A stretch of DNA of 64,000 nt from Actinoplanes xinjiangensis (GCF_003148685.1 NZ_QGGR01000020.1:103036-167035); one strand, 5' to 3'; positions 1-8,709 are shown, counted from the first letter of the stretch. Numbers and translations are program-made. Notes: generated by a model not told the origin, from the sequence alone.

Positions 1-114
1 AAGCTTGACCAAGATCTACTCACGGGCGCCTGCAGCCGGAGGGCTGGATACCGGCCGCGGGCGGGGGCCCACGGCCGGATTCTCGGTGGATGGGAAGTGT
101 GCCGGGGCCGGACG

Positions 115-342
115 TTACGACCCGGCGCGGCGGCGTGCGTGGACGGCGGCCCGCAGCGCCGGCCACAGGCGCAGTCGGCGGGAGCTGTCGCAGGCCGCCA
201 GGAGACGGGCCAGCCCGTCACGTTCGTGCGGTGGGACGAACAGCAGGACGATCACCATCGGCAGCACTGCCGCGACGATCTCGGTCAGGACCAGCAGAGC
301 GACCGTGGTGGCCGCGGTTACGGCGAGGGCGTGCTCGAACAC
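115..342 (-). CDS. Small membrane protein
   Basis: Encodes 75 residues. The first 45 are strongly hydrophobic and alternate Ala/Val/Leu, giving one or two membrane segments, followed by a basic Arg-rich tail likely on the cytoplasmic side. The GTG start is preceded by an AGGAG ribosome site about 8 bases upstream. It begins 28 bases after the stop of the next small membrane gene, so the two form an operon. I do not recognise a family. Seen: hydrophobic profile and ribosome site. Inferred: a two-component small membrane pair. Confidence 0.55.
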   Translation of the reverse strand: MFEHALAVTAATTVALLVLTEIVAAVLPMVIVLLFVPPHERDGLARLLAACDSSRRLRLWPALRAAVHARRRAGS

Positions 343-370
343 GGGCGTGCTCCTGTCTTCCGCGGCGGGC

Positions 371-583
371 TCACGAGGTGAACGCGGCGACGGCGACCAG
401 CGCCAGAGCCGCCAGGGTGGTGACGGTGACGACGACGGCCGCCGCCACGGCTCGCAGCAGGGGCCCGAGCGGGGCGAGCGCCCGCCTGAGGGACGCCAGC
501 CCGATGAACAGGCATGCGGTGGCGACGGCCAGGTAGGCGATCGGTGTGTCGAGAAGCGACATCAGAGAGGTGGAGAAGGACAT
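371..583 (-). CDS. Small membrane protein, first gene of pair
   Basis: Encodes 70 residues, with two predicted membrane segments (about 10-30 and 42-68) separated by a short Arg-containing loop. The ATG at 583 is chosen because GGAGG lies six bases upstream; the open frame extends further but without a ribosome site. It is upstream of, and co-directional with, the 75-residue membrane protein. Both are short, hydrophobic and unrelated to families I know. The stretch 584-889 between this gene and the next one contains no gene I can support; it is locally AT-richer near 700-745, so it probably holds promoters. Confidence 0.55.
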   Translation of the reverse strand: MSFSTSLMSLLDTPIAYLAVATACLFIGLASLRRALAPLGPLLRAVAAAVVVTVTTLAALALVAVAAFTS

Positions 584-889
584 GGTCGACCTCCGATCCG
601 AGCGATGCGCCGGATCCCGACGCATGTGCACCGGTGAGGGCCATGACCCCGATGTCAGAGGTTCCGACGCCCCGTTGTCGTTACCTCTCCGTGACCCTCG
701 ACCTGAATATGAGGCCTAATCCACATAAAACGCAATATTAATTGGCAAGGTTGAATGGACCAGCTCCGGTGACCGGTCGGGAAACGGCCGGTTCGCGCAG
801 ATGTAACCGCCCGCTGGCGGCCGGACGGGATGACCGCGAATTTCCGGGCGATCGGAGCGGGCACCGGCCCAAAGGCCGCGCGGTGCGGA

Positions 890-1207
890 TCAGTGGACGG
901 CGGCCACGTGGAAGTACGCGACCGGTTGCGGCCCTTCGGTGACCACCAGGACCGCGCCCGGCGTGACGGTGAACCGCGGGTCGTCCGGCGGAACCAGCCA
1001 CGCGCCCTCGGCCAGCGAGATCCACGCCTGCGGGTCGGTGATCCGCAGGACGAAGGAGGCCAGGCCTTCCTCGGCCGACTGCGGCGGGACGTAGGCCGTC
1101 GCGGCGTAGTCGCCGGATCCCGCAGGCGGGCCCGACGTCCGGCCGCCCTGCTCGGGGGTCAACCAGACGACGCGACCCTGGAACGGGAACGGCTCACCGC
1201 AACGCAT
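890..1207 (-). CDS. Conserved hypothetical, single-domain
   Basis: Encodes 105 residues. It starts MRCGEPF and is rich in beta-strand-like patches such as RVVWLTPEQGG, FVLRITD, GAWLVPPD and VLVVTEGP, which suggests a small beta-barrel. The ATG at 1207 is preferred because residues before it are Arg-rich and lack coding character; AGGGAC lies about 12 bases upstream. No membrane segments or signal. Such short all-beta proteins are common in actinomycete genomes, often as immunity or accessory proteins, but I cannot assign a function. It is transcribed in the same direction as the LysR gene, with about 145 bases between. Confidence 0.55.
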   Translation of the reverse strand: MRCGEPFPFQGRVVWLTPEQGGRTSGPPAGSGDYAATAYVPPQSAEEGLASFVLRITDPQAWISLAEGAWLVPPDDPRFTVTPGAVLVVTEGPQPVAYFHVAAVH

Positions 1208-1353
1208 AACCGAATTGTCCCTGCGGCGACGGCCTGCGTTCCATCGCCCCCGAGCCGGAGGTTTCAACCTATCTTCCTAGGATGACGTACGGGTGGTGAC
1301 CCGCCCCGCAGAGCGCAGCACCACTCGGCGGGGGAGCGAACAGACGGTTCGGT

Positions 1354-2217
1354 TCAGGGCGTGGACGGGGTGTAGGCGGCCCGGCTCAGGCGTACCAGAT
1401 CGGTTAGGTCCGCCGGTGGGTCGTCGCGCCACCAGGCGAGCCAGACGTCGATGCGGGGGGCCTGGCGCAGCGTCCGGTACGCGACCCCGGGGCGGGGGTT
1501 CTGGTTGGCGGTGGCCTCCGACGTGATGCCGACCGCCTGGCCGGCGGCGATCAGCAGGAGCCATTCGTCGACACCGTGGGTGGTGCGCACGTGCGCGGGG
1601 CTCGGGCCGGGCGCCCACAGGTCGAGCGTGGTGGTCCCGGTGCGGGCGTCGATGGCGACCGGGTAGCGGACCAGGTCGCGGACGTGCAGGGTGCGGCGCC
1701 GGGCGAGCGGGTTGTCGGTGGCGACGGCCGCGCACCGGGCCTCGGTGCCGATCAGCGCCGACGCGAACCGGGGGTCCGTCAGGGCGCGGCGGACGACGGC
1801 GACGTCGGCGGTGCCGTCGCTGAGCCCGGCACTGGGCGTGTTGGTGTGCACGAACACCAGCGGCGTCCCCGGATGCAGGGCCGCCCAGGTGCGCTGGAGG
1901 CGGCGGGTGTGTTTGCCGAGGGCGGCCCACGCGTACCCGATCCGCAGTTCGCTGCGCCGGCCCTCGGCGAGCCGGCTGAGGTGGGTGACCTCGTCCAGGA
2001 TGCGGCGGGCGCCGGCCAGGACCTGCGTTCCGGTGCCGGTCAGCGTGACGTGGCGGGTGGTGCGCTGCAGCACGCGGACGCCGAGCGCCGCCTCCAGCGC
2101 CGCGATCGACCGGGACACCGCGGCCTGGGAGACGCCGAGTTCGGTGGCGGCGTCGGTGAACGTACCGGTGTCGACCACCGCGACCAGGGCACGCAGGTGA
2201 CGCAGCTGAAGATCCAT
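1354..2217 (-). CDS. LysR-family transcriptional regulator
   Basis: Encodes 287 residues. The N-terminus (about 1-60) is a classic LysR winged helix-turn-helix: LRALVAVVDTGTF, AATELGVSQAAVSRSI, then the linker helix. The rest is the periplasmic-binding-like effector domain (about 90-287), with WLAWWRDD near the end. The ATG at 2217 begins MDLQLRHL, the normal LysR start. It is divergent from an EamA exporter with 69 bases between, the usual layout in which a LysR protein controls the neighbouring transporter and itself. The effector is unknown. Confidence 0.9.
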   Translation of the reverse strand: MDLQLRHLRALVAVVDTGTFTDAATELGVSQAAVSRSIAALEAALGVRVLQRTTRHVTLTGTGTQVLAGARRILDEVTHLSRLAEGRRSELRIGYAWAALGKHTRRLQRTWAALHPGTPLVFVHTNTPSAGLSDGTADVAVVRRALTDPRFASALIGTEARCAAVATDNPLARRRTLHVRDLVRYPVAIDARTGTTTLDLWAPGPSPAHVRTTHGVDEWLLLIAAGQAVGITSEATANQNPRPGVAYRTLRQAPRIDVWLAWWRDDPPADLTDLVRLSRAAYTPSTP

Positions 2218-2286
2218 GCGCTCAGCGTATAAGTCCCGCACCGGGCGTATTTCTCTCCTCCGTGCCGGGACGCCGACACTCATCAC

Positions 2287-3162
2287 ATGACGGTTGCGCT
2301 CGAGGACAGAACGGTGACGCGGCGGGGCTCGCGGCTCGCCGGGCTGGCGATGATGATGGGCGGCGCCGCCAGCAACCAGACGGGCGCGGCGATCGGCGCG
2401 CACGCGTTCGATCTGATTGGCCCGTCCGGTGTGGTCGCGGTGCGGCAGTTCGTCGCCGCGTCGGTGCTGCTGCCGGTGGTACGCCCGAACTTCCGCCGGT
2501 TCACCTGGGCCCAGTGGTGGCCGACGATCCTGCTCGGCACCGTGTTCGTGGCGATGAACCTGACCCTGTACACCGCCATCGACCGGATCGGGCTGGGCCT
2601 CGCGGTCACGCTGGAGTTCCTCGGCCCGCTGGCGGTCGCGCTCGCCGCCTCCCGCAGCCGCCTCGACCTGCTGTGCGCGGCCGGGGCGGGCGCCGGCGTG
2701 TACGTGCTGGTCCTGCCGTCGGGCAGCAGTGACTGGGTCGGCATCGGCTGTGGGATCGTCGCCGCGTGCTGCTGGGCGTCCTACATCCTGCTGAACCGGC
2801 TTCTCGGCCGGCGCCTGCCCGGTCTGCAGGCGACCGCGGCCGCCACGACGGTCGCCGCGGTGCTGACCCTCCCGCTGGTGATCATCCTGGTGGTGCAGGG
2901 CCGGATGACACCGGCGGCCCTGGCGTACGGTCTGGCCGCCGGGCTGATGGCGTCGGTCGTCCCCTACGTGATCGACCTGCTGGCGCTGCGCCGGGTGCCG
3001 ACCGGCTACTTCGGTGTGGTGATGAGTGTCCACCCCGTCTTCGCGGCGCTCGCCGGGCTGGTCCTTCTCGGACAGGTGCTGGCGCTGCACGAGTGGATCG
3101 GGATCGCCGTCGTGGTGGCGGTCAACGTGGTCGCGGTCCGGCAGAATGCGGGACGTGGCTGA
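2287..3162 (+). CDS. EamA/DMT-family exporter
   Basis: Encodes 291 residues with about ten membrane segments arranged as two EamA repeats (about 18-145 and 155-285). Typical family features are the Pro-containing helices, TAIDRIGLGLAVTLEFLGPL in the first half and PTGYFGVVMSVHPVFAAL in the second. The second resembles the RhtA-type amino acid or metabolite exporters. Length is normal for the family. Divergently transcribed from the LysR gene, its probable regulator. Its last 17 bases overlap the next gene, which suggests co-transcription with the kinase-like protein. Substrate not predictable. Confidence 0.88.
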   Translation: MTVALEDRTVTRRGSRLAGLAMMMGGAASNQTGAAIGAHAFDLIGPSGVVAVRQFVAASVLLPVVRPNFRRFTWAQWWPTILLGTVFVAMNLTLYTAIDRIGLGLAVTLEFLGPLAVALAASRSRLDLLCAAGAGAGVYVLVLPSGSSDWVGIGCGIVAACCWASYILLNRLLGRRLPGLQATAAATTVAAVLTLPLVIILVVQGRMTPAALAYGLAAGLMASVVPYVIDLLALRRVPTGYFGVVMSVHPVFAALAGLVLLGQVLALHEWIGIAVVVAVNVVAVRQNAGRG

Positions 3163-4141
3163 GCAACTGGTTCACTCGACCGCCAACGAGGTCACCGGCG
3201 GCGTCTGGCGGATCCGGCACGGCGACGGCACGGCGATCCGCAAGATCGTCAACGCGCGGCGGGACGGGGCCGCCGCCCATCTCGCGGCCAGCGATGAACC
3301 GGGGCATTTCAACTACTGGCGACGCGAACCGCTGGTCTACGAGACCGGGCTGGCCCAGTCGGCGTTCGCGGCCGGCGGACTGCGGGGGCCGGCGCTGATC
3401 GCACTGAACCCGATGGGGGACGACGCGATCGAGATGATCCTCGAGGACGTCACGGGCACGGCCGGGATGTCCCTCGGCACCGAGGATCTGGGCGGGTGTG
3501 CGTACCAGCTCGGGGTGGCGCAGAGCGGATGGGCCGGGAACCCGCCGCCGCTCGCCTGGCTGGCCCGCGATTTCCTCACCGACTACACCCTCGCGCAGCC
3601 GGTGCCGGACGACCTGCGCTGGGACCATCCGGCGGCGGAGGCCGCCCTGCCCGTGGCGCTGCGCGCCGGGCTGCGGCGGTTGTGGGAGCGGCGGCACGAG
3701 CTGATCGAGGCGTCGGCCGCGCTGCCGCGCACCCTCTGCCACCACGACGTCTGGCCGATGAATCTGATCGGTTCCGGTCGCGGTCCGGTTCTTCTCGATT
3801 GGGCGTACGCGGGACCGGGCGCCCTGGGCGAGGACGCGGCGAACCTCGCCCTCGACACCTTCTGGGACGGCTACGTCGACGTGGCCCGCCTGCCGGCCGT
3901 GGTCGAGGCGGTGATCGGCGGTTATGCCCGCGGTGTCGCCGACGTCCTGGCGCCCGGCGAGGTGCGGCGGGCCATCATGGTGACCGGCGCCACCAAGTAC
4001 TTCTGGCTGCTGCCGCGGATGCTGGCGTCGGCGTGGAGCAGCCCGCACGGCCGTGGTTACGACACCCGGGACTGGGAGTCGATGTTCGCCGGCCGGGCCC
4101 CGATGTTCCAGCTGATCGCCGACTGGTCCGAGGCCGTCTGA
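3146..4141 (+). CDS. Aminoglycoside phosphotransferase-like kinase
   Basis: Encodes 331 residues. The kinase-like fold is recognised from the catalytic loop CHHDVWPMNLIG (around residue 199) and the metal-binding LLDWAYAGPGALGEDAANL (around 217-235). The N-lobe is less conserved. These APH/choline-kinase-like enzymes phosphorylate small hydroxylated molecules with ATP; the substrate cannot be told. The ATG at 3146 overlaps the 3' end of the EamA gene by 17 bases; a GTG nine bases later is the alternative start. Translational coupling with the exporter hints that modification and export act on one compound. Confidence 0.8.
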   Translation: MRDVAEQLVHSTANEVTGGVWRIRHGDGTAIRKIVNARRDGAAAHLAASDEPGHFNYWRREPLVYETGLAQSAFAAGGLRGPALIALNPMGDDAIEMILEDVTGTAGMSLGTEDLGGCAYQLGVAQSGWAGNPPPLAWLARDFLTDYTLAQPVPDDLRWDHPAAEAALPVALRAGLRRLWERRHELIEASAALPRTLCHHDVWPMNLIGSGRGPVLLDWAYAGPGALGEDAANLALDTFWDGYVDVARLPAVVEAVIGGYARGVADVLAPGEVRRAIMVTGATKYFWLLPRMLASAWSSPHGRGYDTRDWESMFAGRAPMFQLIADWSEAV

Positions 4142-4146
4142 CCGGC

Positions 4147-4290
4147 TCAGCCGCCCTGCTCGACGATGCGGACCGGATTGCCGAACGGATCCCGCAGGGC
4201 CACGTCGCTGGCGTCTCGGGCCCGTAGCAGGCGCCGGTGGAGCAGCTCGGTCTCCCGGCTCACGACGGCTCCCCTCCCCGGTGCGACCAT
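4147..4290 (-). pseudogene. VOC/glyoxalase C-terminal remnant
   Basis: A 47-codon open stretch on the minus strand ends LRDPFGNPVRIVEQGG and a stop. The DPFGNPVRIVE ending is the hallmark C-terminal beta strand of vicinal-oxygen-chelate (glyoxalase-fold) proteins, which are normally 110-150 residues. Only this tail remains, wedged between the kinase and the methyltransferase genes, so it is almost certainly a deletion remnant. It could be expressed as a micro-protein but would not fold as a VOC domain. Confidence 0.55.
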
Positions 4291-4297
4291 TATCGAC

Positions 4298-4921
4298 ATG
4301 GATGTGCGGTACGACGAGGTTCTTCAGCCGCTGCGCGAGGCGTACGACAACGGTGCGGCCTGGCGCGACGGGATATCCAAGGAGCCGTGGAAGCTGGTGG
4401 AGCGCCAGGCGTTCCGCGACCGGCTGGCTCCCGGTGTGCGCCTGCTGGAGGTGGGCGCGGGCACCGGGCAGGACAGCCTGTTCTTCCAGCAGCAGGGCCT
4501 GTCGGTGGTCGCGGTCGATCTGTCGCCGGTGATGGTCGGGCATTGCCGGGACAAGGGCGTCGAGGCGCACGTGATGGACTTCCTGCACCTGGACTTCCCG
4601 GCCGGCTCGTTCGACGCGGTGTTCGCGATGAACTGTCTGCTGCACGTGCCCAACCGCGACCTGCCCGCGGTTCTGGCGGCGATCCGGGCGCTGCTGCGCC
4701 CCGGTGGCCTGCTGTTCGTCGGGGTGTACGGCGGCGCCGAGAGCGCCGAAGGGCCCATCGAGGGTGACCAGCACGTGCCGCCGCGGTTCTTCTCGCGGCG
4801 CACCGACGAGCAACTGGCCGGCTTCGCCACGGACGCGGGTTTCGACGTGGTCGACTTCCATCCGGTCGACACCGGGCGCGGGTTCCGGTTCCAGTCCCTC
4901 ACCCTCGGCGCCGGCGGGTAG
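4298..4921 (+). CDS. SAM-dependent methyltransferase (class I)
   Basis: Encodes 207 residues. Motif I LLEVGAGTGQDS (residues 49-60), the acidic residue at the end of strand 2 (VVAVDLSPVMVGH), motif post-I (DFLHLDFPAGSFDAVFAMN) and LRPGGLLFVGVYGG are all present, so this is a class I methyltransferase of the Methyltransf_11/25 type. The start MDVRYDEVL at 4298 follows the VOC remnant directly. No partner gene defines the substrate. The C-terminus carries beta strands, as in small-molecule methyltransferases. Confidence 0.85.
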   Translation: MDVRYDEVLQPLREAYDNGAAWRDGISKEPWKLVERQAFRDRLAPGVRLLEVGAGTGQDSLFFQQQGLSVVAVDLSPVMVGHCRDKGVEAHVMDFLHLDFPAGSFDAVFAMNCLLHVPNRDLPAVLAAIRALLRPGGLLFVGVYGGAESAEGPIEGDQHVPPRFFSRRTDEQLAGFATDAGFDVVDFHPVDTGRGFRFQSLTLGAGG

Positions 4922-4995
4922 ACCGGGCGGGTGATCCGGGCCAGTGCCCGCGCGACGGCCGCGGGACGGCCCGCTGCTCGGGTACGGTGCCTCTG

Positions 4996-5445
4996 ATGGC
5001 CGGGCGGGAACGGTGGCTGAGCTGGCTGCGCGGTCGCCGCGGCCTGGTCACCTGGTGGGTGCTGATCAGCTGTACCGCGGTCAACGGCCTGGTGGTCGGC
5101 TACGGATCCCTGCACTTTCTCCAGTTCAGCCTGAGCCGGGGTGACCACCTGGTCTCCGGCGGCGGGTATGCGGCCGCCGGTGCCGTGCTGGCGGTGGCCG
5201 CGGCCGGTGCGGCCGGCTGGCGGGCACCGGTGTCGGTGGTCCTCGGGTCGGCGGTGCTGGCCGTGGGGTCGGCGGCGTGCGCCGTGTGGTCCTTCGGCGT
5301 CGCGGCGCGCTTCCCGCCCGATGCCGGCCGGGACGGCCCCTGGGACGGCGTGGGTGGCGTGCTGGCCGGGCCGTGGACGTGGCTTCTGCTGCTGTGCGGC
5401 AGCCTCGGGGTGATCCGGCTCATCGGCCGGCGCCGCGGACCCTGA
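4996..5445 (+). CDS. Integral membrane protein, unknown
   Basis: Encodes about 149 residues with four predicted membrane segments (about 17-40, 55-78, 80-105 and 125-143) and basic ends (RGRRG at the N-terminus, GRRRGP at the C-terminus). A Gly/Ala-rich central part and a short polar loop with acidic residues (AGRDGPWDG) lie between segments three and four. No family recognised. Start is uncertain: GTG at 4987 or ATG at 4996; neither has a strong ribosome site. Confidence 0.6.
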   Translation: MAGRERWLSWLRGRRGLVTWWVLISCTAVNGLVVGYGSLHFLQFSLSRGDHLVSGGGYAAAGAVLAVAAAGAAGWRAPVSVVLGSAVLAVGSAACAVWSFGVAARFPPDAGRDGPWDGVGGVLAGPWTWLLLLCGSLGVIRLIGRRRGP

Positions 5446-5487
5446 GCCCGCCGCGAACCGACGGGTGCGCCACGGTGCGGCACCCGG

Positions 5488-6084
5488 TCAACTCCCGGCT
5501 TGCGACGGCGGCCAGGGAAGCGACTCCCACCACTGCGGGTGGCGGGTGAGGTGCAGCAGCCGCTCGGCGACGCGGCGGTCGGCCGGCGTGTTGGTCGAAC
5601 CACCCCACAGCGGGGCGCTGCTGATGCCGTCGGCGGCGGCGACCACCAGGGCCAGGACGTCCTCGGGCAGACCGTCGGCGGCCAGGGCGGCGTCGATGCG
5701 CTCGGCGTCGGCCCTGGCCACCTCGGCGACCGCGGGCAGGGTCATCAGCTGGGTGATCAGGGCCAGCGATTCGCGGGCCTCGTCGTCGGTGCCGGACAGC
5801 ACGGCCCGAATGTAGGCGCGGGTCAGCCGGCCGGGGGCGGTGTCGGCCGGGTCCAGCTCGGCGTCGATGGCGGCCTGGAAGGCGGCCAGCTCGGTGCGGA
5901 CCAGCGCCGTGATCAGCTCGTCCTTGCTGGCGAAGTGGTAGATCAGGCCGCCCTTGGACACTCCCGCGAAGCGGGCGATCTCGTCCAGGGAGGCGTGGAT
6001 GCCACGCACCCGGATCGCCTCGGCGGCGGCCGCCAGCAGCGCCCGCCTCGTCTCCTCCGGTGACCGGCCCGCTGTGCGTCCCAC
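5488..6084 (-). CDS. TetR-family repressor of the adjacent MFS pump
   Basis: Encodes 198 residues. The N-terminal helix-turn-helix (about 8-55) reads RRALLAAAAEAIRVRG, LDEIARFAGVSKGGLIYHF and SKDELITAL, a textbook TetR DNA-binding domain, followed by a helical ligand-binding domain (about 75-195). It lies 13 bases downstream of the MFS transporter gene in the same direction, so pump and repressor form one operon. The 28-bp inverted repeat just upstream of the pump start is its likely operator, making the operon self-repressing and induced by the pump's substrate. Confidence 0.9.
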   Translation of the reverse strand: MGRTAGRSPEETRRALLAAAAEAIRVRGIHASLDEIARFAGVSKGGLIYHFASKDELITALVRTELAAFQAAIDAELDPADTAPGRLTRAYIRAVLSGTDDEARESLALITQLMTLPAVAEVARADAERIDAALAADGLPEDVLALVVAAADGISSAPLWGGSTNTPADRRVAERLLHLTRHPQWWESLPWPPSQAGS

Positions 6085-6097
6085 GACGACAACCTAC

Positions 6098-7600
6098 CTA
6101 CGGCCGGGTCGCGCGCGGCGACGGGATCAGGCGCCACGCCAGCAGGGCGGCGGCGAACGTCAGGACCGCCGCGACCACGGACGTGACCTGCATGCCGGCG
6201 ATGAACGCGTCGCGGGCACCGTCGGCGGCCGGTGACTGCGGGCCCAGCACCTGAAGGGCGGGGCCGAGCGAGTCGCGTACCGTCGCGGTGTCCTCGGCCG
6301 ACAGGCCGGAAGGGATCGTCACGGTGCTGCGGTAGACGAACGAGACCAGCGAACCGAGGACCGCGATGCCCAGGACGACACCGAGCTCGTTGGCGGCCTC
6401 GGTGATCGCCGACACCGAGCCGGCCTTGCGCGGCGGCGCGGCCGACACGATGGCGTCGCCGGTGAGCGTCATCGCCAGCCCGATGCCCAGACCGATGGGC
6501 ACCAGGGCAAGACCGAGCCAGAGGTACGGTCCATGGGCGGCCGCCGCGACCAGGGCGAGGCCGCCCGCGGCCGTGGCCAGACCGAGGGCGATCGCCCGGC
6601 CCCGCCCGAGCCGGGTCACCGCGACGCCGATCAGCGCGACGACCGCGATCGAGGCGATGGTCGCCGGGAGTTCGGCCAGACCGGCCCGCAGCGGGCTGTG
6701 GCCGCGGGCCAGCTGCAGGTACTGGGAGAAGAAGAACAGCAGCCCGGTCAGCGCGAAGATCGCGATGACGTTCGCGGCGACGGCTCCGGAGAACGCGGGG
6801 GAGCGGAACAGTTCCACGTCGAGCATCGGCTGGTCGAGACGCCGTTGACGCTGGACGAACAGGACACCCGCGGTCACGCCGGCCAGCACGCAGCCGATCG
6901 TCACCGCGTCGGCGCCGTGCCCGGCGACGTGCTTGATCGCGAAGACGAGCGGGACGATCGCGGCCATCGACAGCGCCGCCGACAGGACGTCGAAACGGCC
7001 CGGCTCGGGGTCGCGGGACTCCGGCAGCAGCAGCCACCCGGAGATCAGGACCCCGACCATCACCGGCACGTTGATCAGGAAGACCGAGCCCCACCAGAAG
7101 TGCTCCAGCAGGAAACCGCCGGCCAGCGGGCCGATCGCCGAGCCGGCACCGAACGCGGTGGACCAGATGGCGATGGCGCGGGCCCGCTCGGTGTCGTCGG
7201 GGAACAGGTTGCGGATCAGCGACAGCGTCGACGGCATCAGGGTCGCCCCGGCCACCCCGAGCAGCAGCCGGGCCCCGATCAGCTGCTCGGCGCTGGCGGC
7301 GAACGCGGCGAGCAGCGACACGGCACCGAACGCGGTCGCGCCCAGCAGCAGGATCCGTCTGCGGCCGAACCGGTCGGCCAGGTTGCCCATCAGCACCAGC
7401 AGACCGGCCAGGGCCAGCGAGTAGACGTCACCGATCCAGAGGATCTGCTCGCCGGTGGGCGCCAGGTCGGCGGTCAGCGCCGGCACGGCCAGGGCGAGGA
7501 CGGTGTTGTCGATGGCGAGCAGGAGCACGGCCGCGGCCAGGACGGCCAGCGCCGCCCACCGGCGCCGGGGTGGCGCGACAGGGGTCGGTGACAGGAGCAT
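6098..7600 (-). CDS. DHA2-type MFS multidrug efflux transporter
   Basis: Encodes 500 residues with about 14 membrane segments. Family motifs seen: LLAIDNTVLALAVPAL in helix 1, LADRFGRRR between helices 2 and 3 (MFS motif A) and GARLLLGVAGATLMPSTLSL (motif C-like). These are typical of drug:H+ antiporters of the EmrB/QacA type. The start MLLSPTPVAPPRRR at 7600 is directly downstream of the operator; there is no good ribosome site and a -10-like TACAGT lies about 8 bases upstream, so the mRNA may be leaderless. Co-transcribed with its TetR repressor. Confidence 0.9.
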   Translation of the reverse strand: MLLSPTPVAPPRRRWAALAVLAAAVLLLAIDNTVLALAVPALTADLAPTGEQILWIGDVYSLALAGLLVLMGNLADRFGRRRILLLGATAFGAVSLLAAFAASAEQLIGARLLLGVAGATLMPSTLSLIRNLFPDDTERARAIAIWSTAFGAGSAIGPLAGGFLLEHFWWGSVFLINVPVMVGVLISGWLLLPESRDPEPGRFDVLSAALSMAAIVPLVFAIKHVAGHGADAVTIGCVLAGVTAGVLFVQRQRRLDQPMLDVELFRSPAFSGAVAANVIAIFALTGLLFFFSQYLQLARGHSPLRAGLAELPATIASIAVVALIGVAVTRLGRGRAIALGLATAAGGLALVAAAAHGPYLWLGLALVPIGLGIGLAMTLTGDAIVSAAPPRKAGSVSAITEAANELGVVLGIAVLGSLVSFVYRSTVTIPSGLSAEDTATVRDSLGPALQVLGPQSPAADGARDAFIAGMQVTSVVAAVLTFAAALLAWRLIPSPRATRP

Positions 7601-7604
7601 GCCG

Positions 7605-7632
7605 AAACTGTACCGACTGGTCGGTGCAGTTT
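7605..7632. promoter_or_regulatory. TetR operator/promoter of the MFS operon
   Basis: A near-perfect inverted repeat: left arm AAACTGTACCGAC, two-base centre TG, right arm GTCGGTGCAGTTT; the arms differ at one base. It begins five bases upstream of the MFS start codon and contains a -10-like TACAGT on the minus strand. Size and position match known TetR/AcrR operators, so the repressor encoded downstream probably binds here and blocks transcription. Seen: the repeat. Inferred: the binding. Confidence 0.75.
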
Positions 7633-7644
7633 GCCAGGGGCTGT

Positions 7645-8058
7645 TCAGGCCAGGTCGAGCAGCTCCGTACCGCCGTCGTGGACCAGCCGGTCGTCCCAGT
7701 AGCCGAGCCGGCCGCAGGCCACGCACCGGCTCGTCACGGCCAGGGCCCGAACCGCGTCGCGGCGCCGGGTCAGGGCGAAGCCGACGGCCAGGTTGAAGTC
7801 GTCGCTGCCGCAGTCACAGCCCATCAGGGCGACACTGTCGTCCTGGAAGTGTTCGCCACTGCCGGCGATGAAGTGGGTGCCCTCACAACCGCGGCAGTCG
7901 CGCCGCACCGCCTGCTGGGGCAGGTCACCGCGGAGGCCGAAGACCTGACCGCCGCAGTCCTTGCACACACACGCCCGCACCTCGTCGACCGGATAGCCGC
8001 CGGCGCCCTGCGCCCGTGCGTACCCGATCAGGTCCTCCATGGTCTCGCCGTTCGTCAT
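7645..8058 (-). CDS. Zinc-ribbon protein, unknown role
   Basis: Encodes 137 residues. Nine cysteines fall in clusters: C30-x-C32-x2-C35, C55-x2-C58, C81-x-C83 and C112-x2-C115, consistent with one or two zinc ribbons. The remaining sequence is soluble with mixed strands. The start at 8058 (MTNGETMEDL) is preferred over upstream in-frame Met codons at 8067 and 8070; none has a convincing ribosome site. Function unknown; metal or nucleic-acid binding is plausible from the ribbons alone. Confidence 0.65.
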   Translation of the reverse strand: MTNGETMEDLIGYARAQGAGGYPVDEVRACVCKDCGGQVFGLRGDLPQQAVRRDCRGCEGTHFIAGSGEHFQDDSVALMGCDCGSDDFNLAVGFALTRRRDAVRALAVTSRCVACGRLGYWDDRLVHDGGTELLDLA

Positions 8059-8208
8059 GGCTGCCATCATGGTCGTCGCCGCCGAGCGGGGTGGCCCCGG
8101 TAGGCCGGTCGCGTCGTCGCGGGAGTCGGCCGCCGCCTGGACCGCCATATGGGAGGCCCCACCGGGCCGACGCGAGCCGGCCCGATGCCGTCGACGATTC
8201 AACTAGTT

Positions 8209-8275
8209 TCCTAGGATGCCTTAGGCGGTGCGGCAAGCCGCACCCTTCAATCAGAAGGACGGCTTCGCCGACAAC
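8209..8275. repeat. Dispersed palindromic repeat, copy 1 (with NUDIX terminator)
   Basis: Contains TCCTAGGATG, then the perfect hairpin arms GGTGCGGC and GCCGCACC (8227-8244), then GAAGGACGGCTTCGCCGAC, which carries a small hairpin (CGGC/GCCG). The same order recurs at 11726-11801. On the minus strand the larger hairpin starts seven bases after the NUDIX stop and would act as its terminator; the other part encodes the last residues (SAKPSF) of that protein. Confidence 0.65.
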
Positions 8276-8709
8276 ACAAGATCCAGGCAGCGCTGCTGGT
8301 GCGGCGGCAACGGGGGTACGGCCGACGGCTCGAACCAGGCCACGTCGGTCGACTCGTCGTCGTTGACGTGGGCGGTACCGCCGGTGGCCCGGCACTGGAG
8401 GCCGATCGCGAGCCAGTGGATCTGGTCGCCGTTGGGGGCCACGGAGAGGTCGAGTGCTTCGGCGGAGAGCAGGCGTTCCACGGTGACGTCGAGGCCGGTC
8501 TCCTCCCGGACCTCGCGGATGGCGCCGGCGGCCGGTTGTTCGCCCGGCTCGAGGCAGCCGGTGGTCAGGGTCCAGTCACCGGTGTCGGAGCGGCGTACCA
8601 GCAGGACGCGGTCGTGGTCGTCGAGGACGACGGCGATGACGCCGGGCAGGGGGAGTGGGTCGTGCCCGATCTTGGCGCGGAGCGCGACGACGAATTCCGG
8701 AATGGCCAT
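8251..8709 (-). CDS. NUDIX hydrolase
   Basis: Encodes 152 residues. The NUDIX box is complete: GCLEPGEQPAAG then AIREVREETGLDV (G-x5-E-x7-REVREETGL). It is flanked by the usual strands VIAVVLDDHDRVLLVRRS and WTLTTGCLEPGE. The enzyme would hydrolyse a nucleoside-diphosphate-linked compound; the box alone does not tell the substrate. The ATG giving MAIPEFV is chosen over one three codons upstream. The C-terminal SAKPSF lies inside a dispersed repeat, and a strong hairpin follows the stop at once. Confidence 0.85.
   Translation of the reverse strand: MAIPEFVVALRAKIGHDPLPLPGVIAVVLDDHDRVLLVRRSDTGDWTLTTGCLEPGEQPAAGAIREVREETGLDVTVERLLSAEALDLSVAPNGDQIHWLAIGLQCRATGGTAHVNDDESTDVAWFEPSAVPPLPPHQQRCLDLVLSAKPSF

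Noticed and set aside
1..6. AAGCTT at the very first base
   Set aside because: A HindIII site at the window edge may reflect a clone boundary or chance; it carries no biological information.
3122..4861. Very long minus-strand open frame opposite the kinase and methyltransferase genes
   Set aside because: It is the mirror of two well-supported forward genes; its protein is Arg/Pro/Gly-rich with no domain and no ribosome site. Long antisense frames are common in DNA of this GC content.
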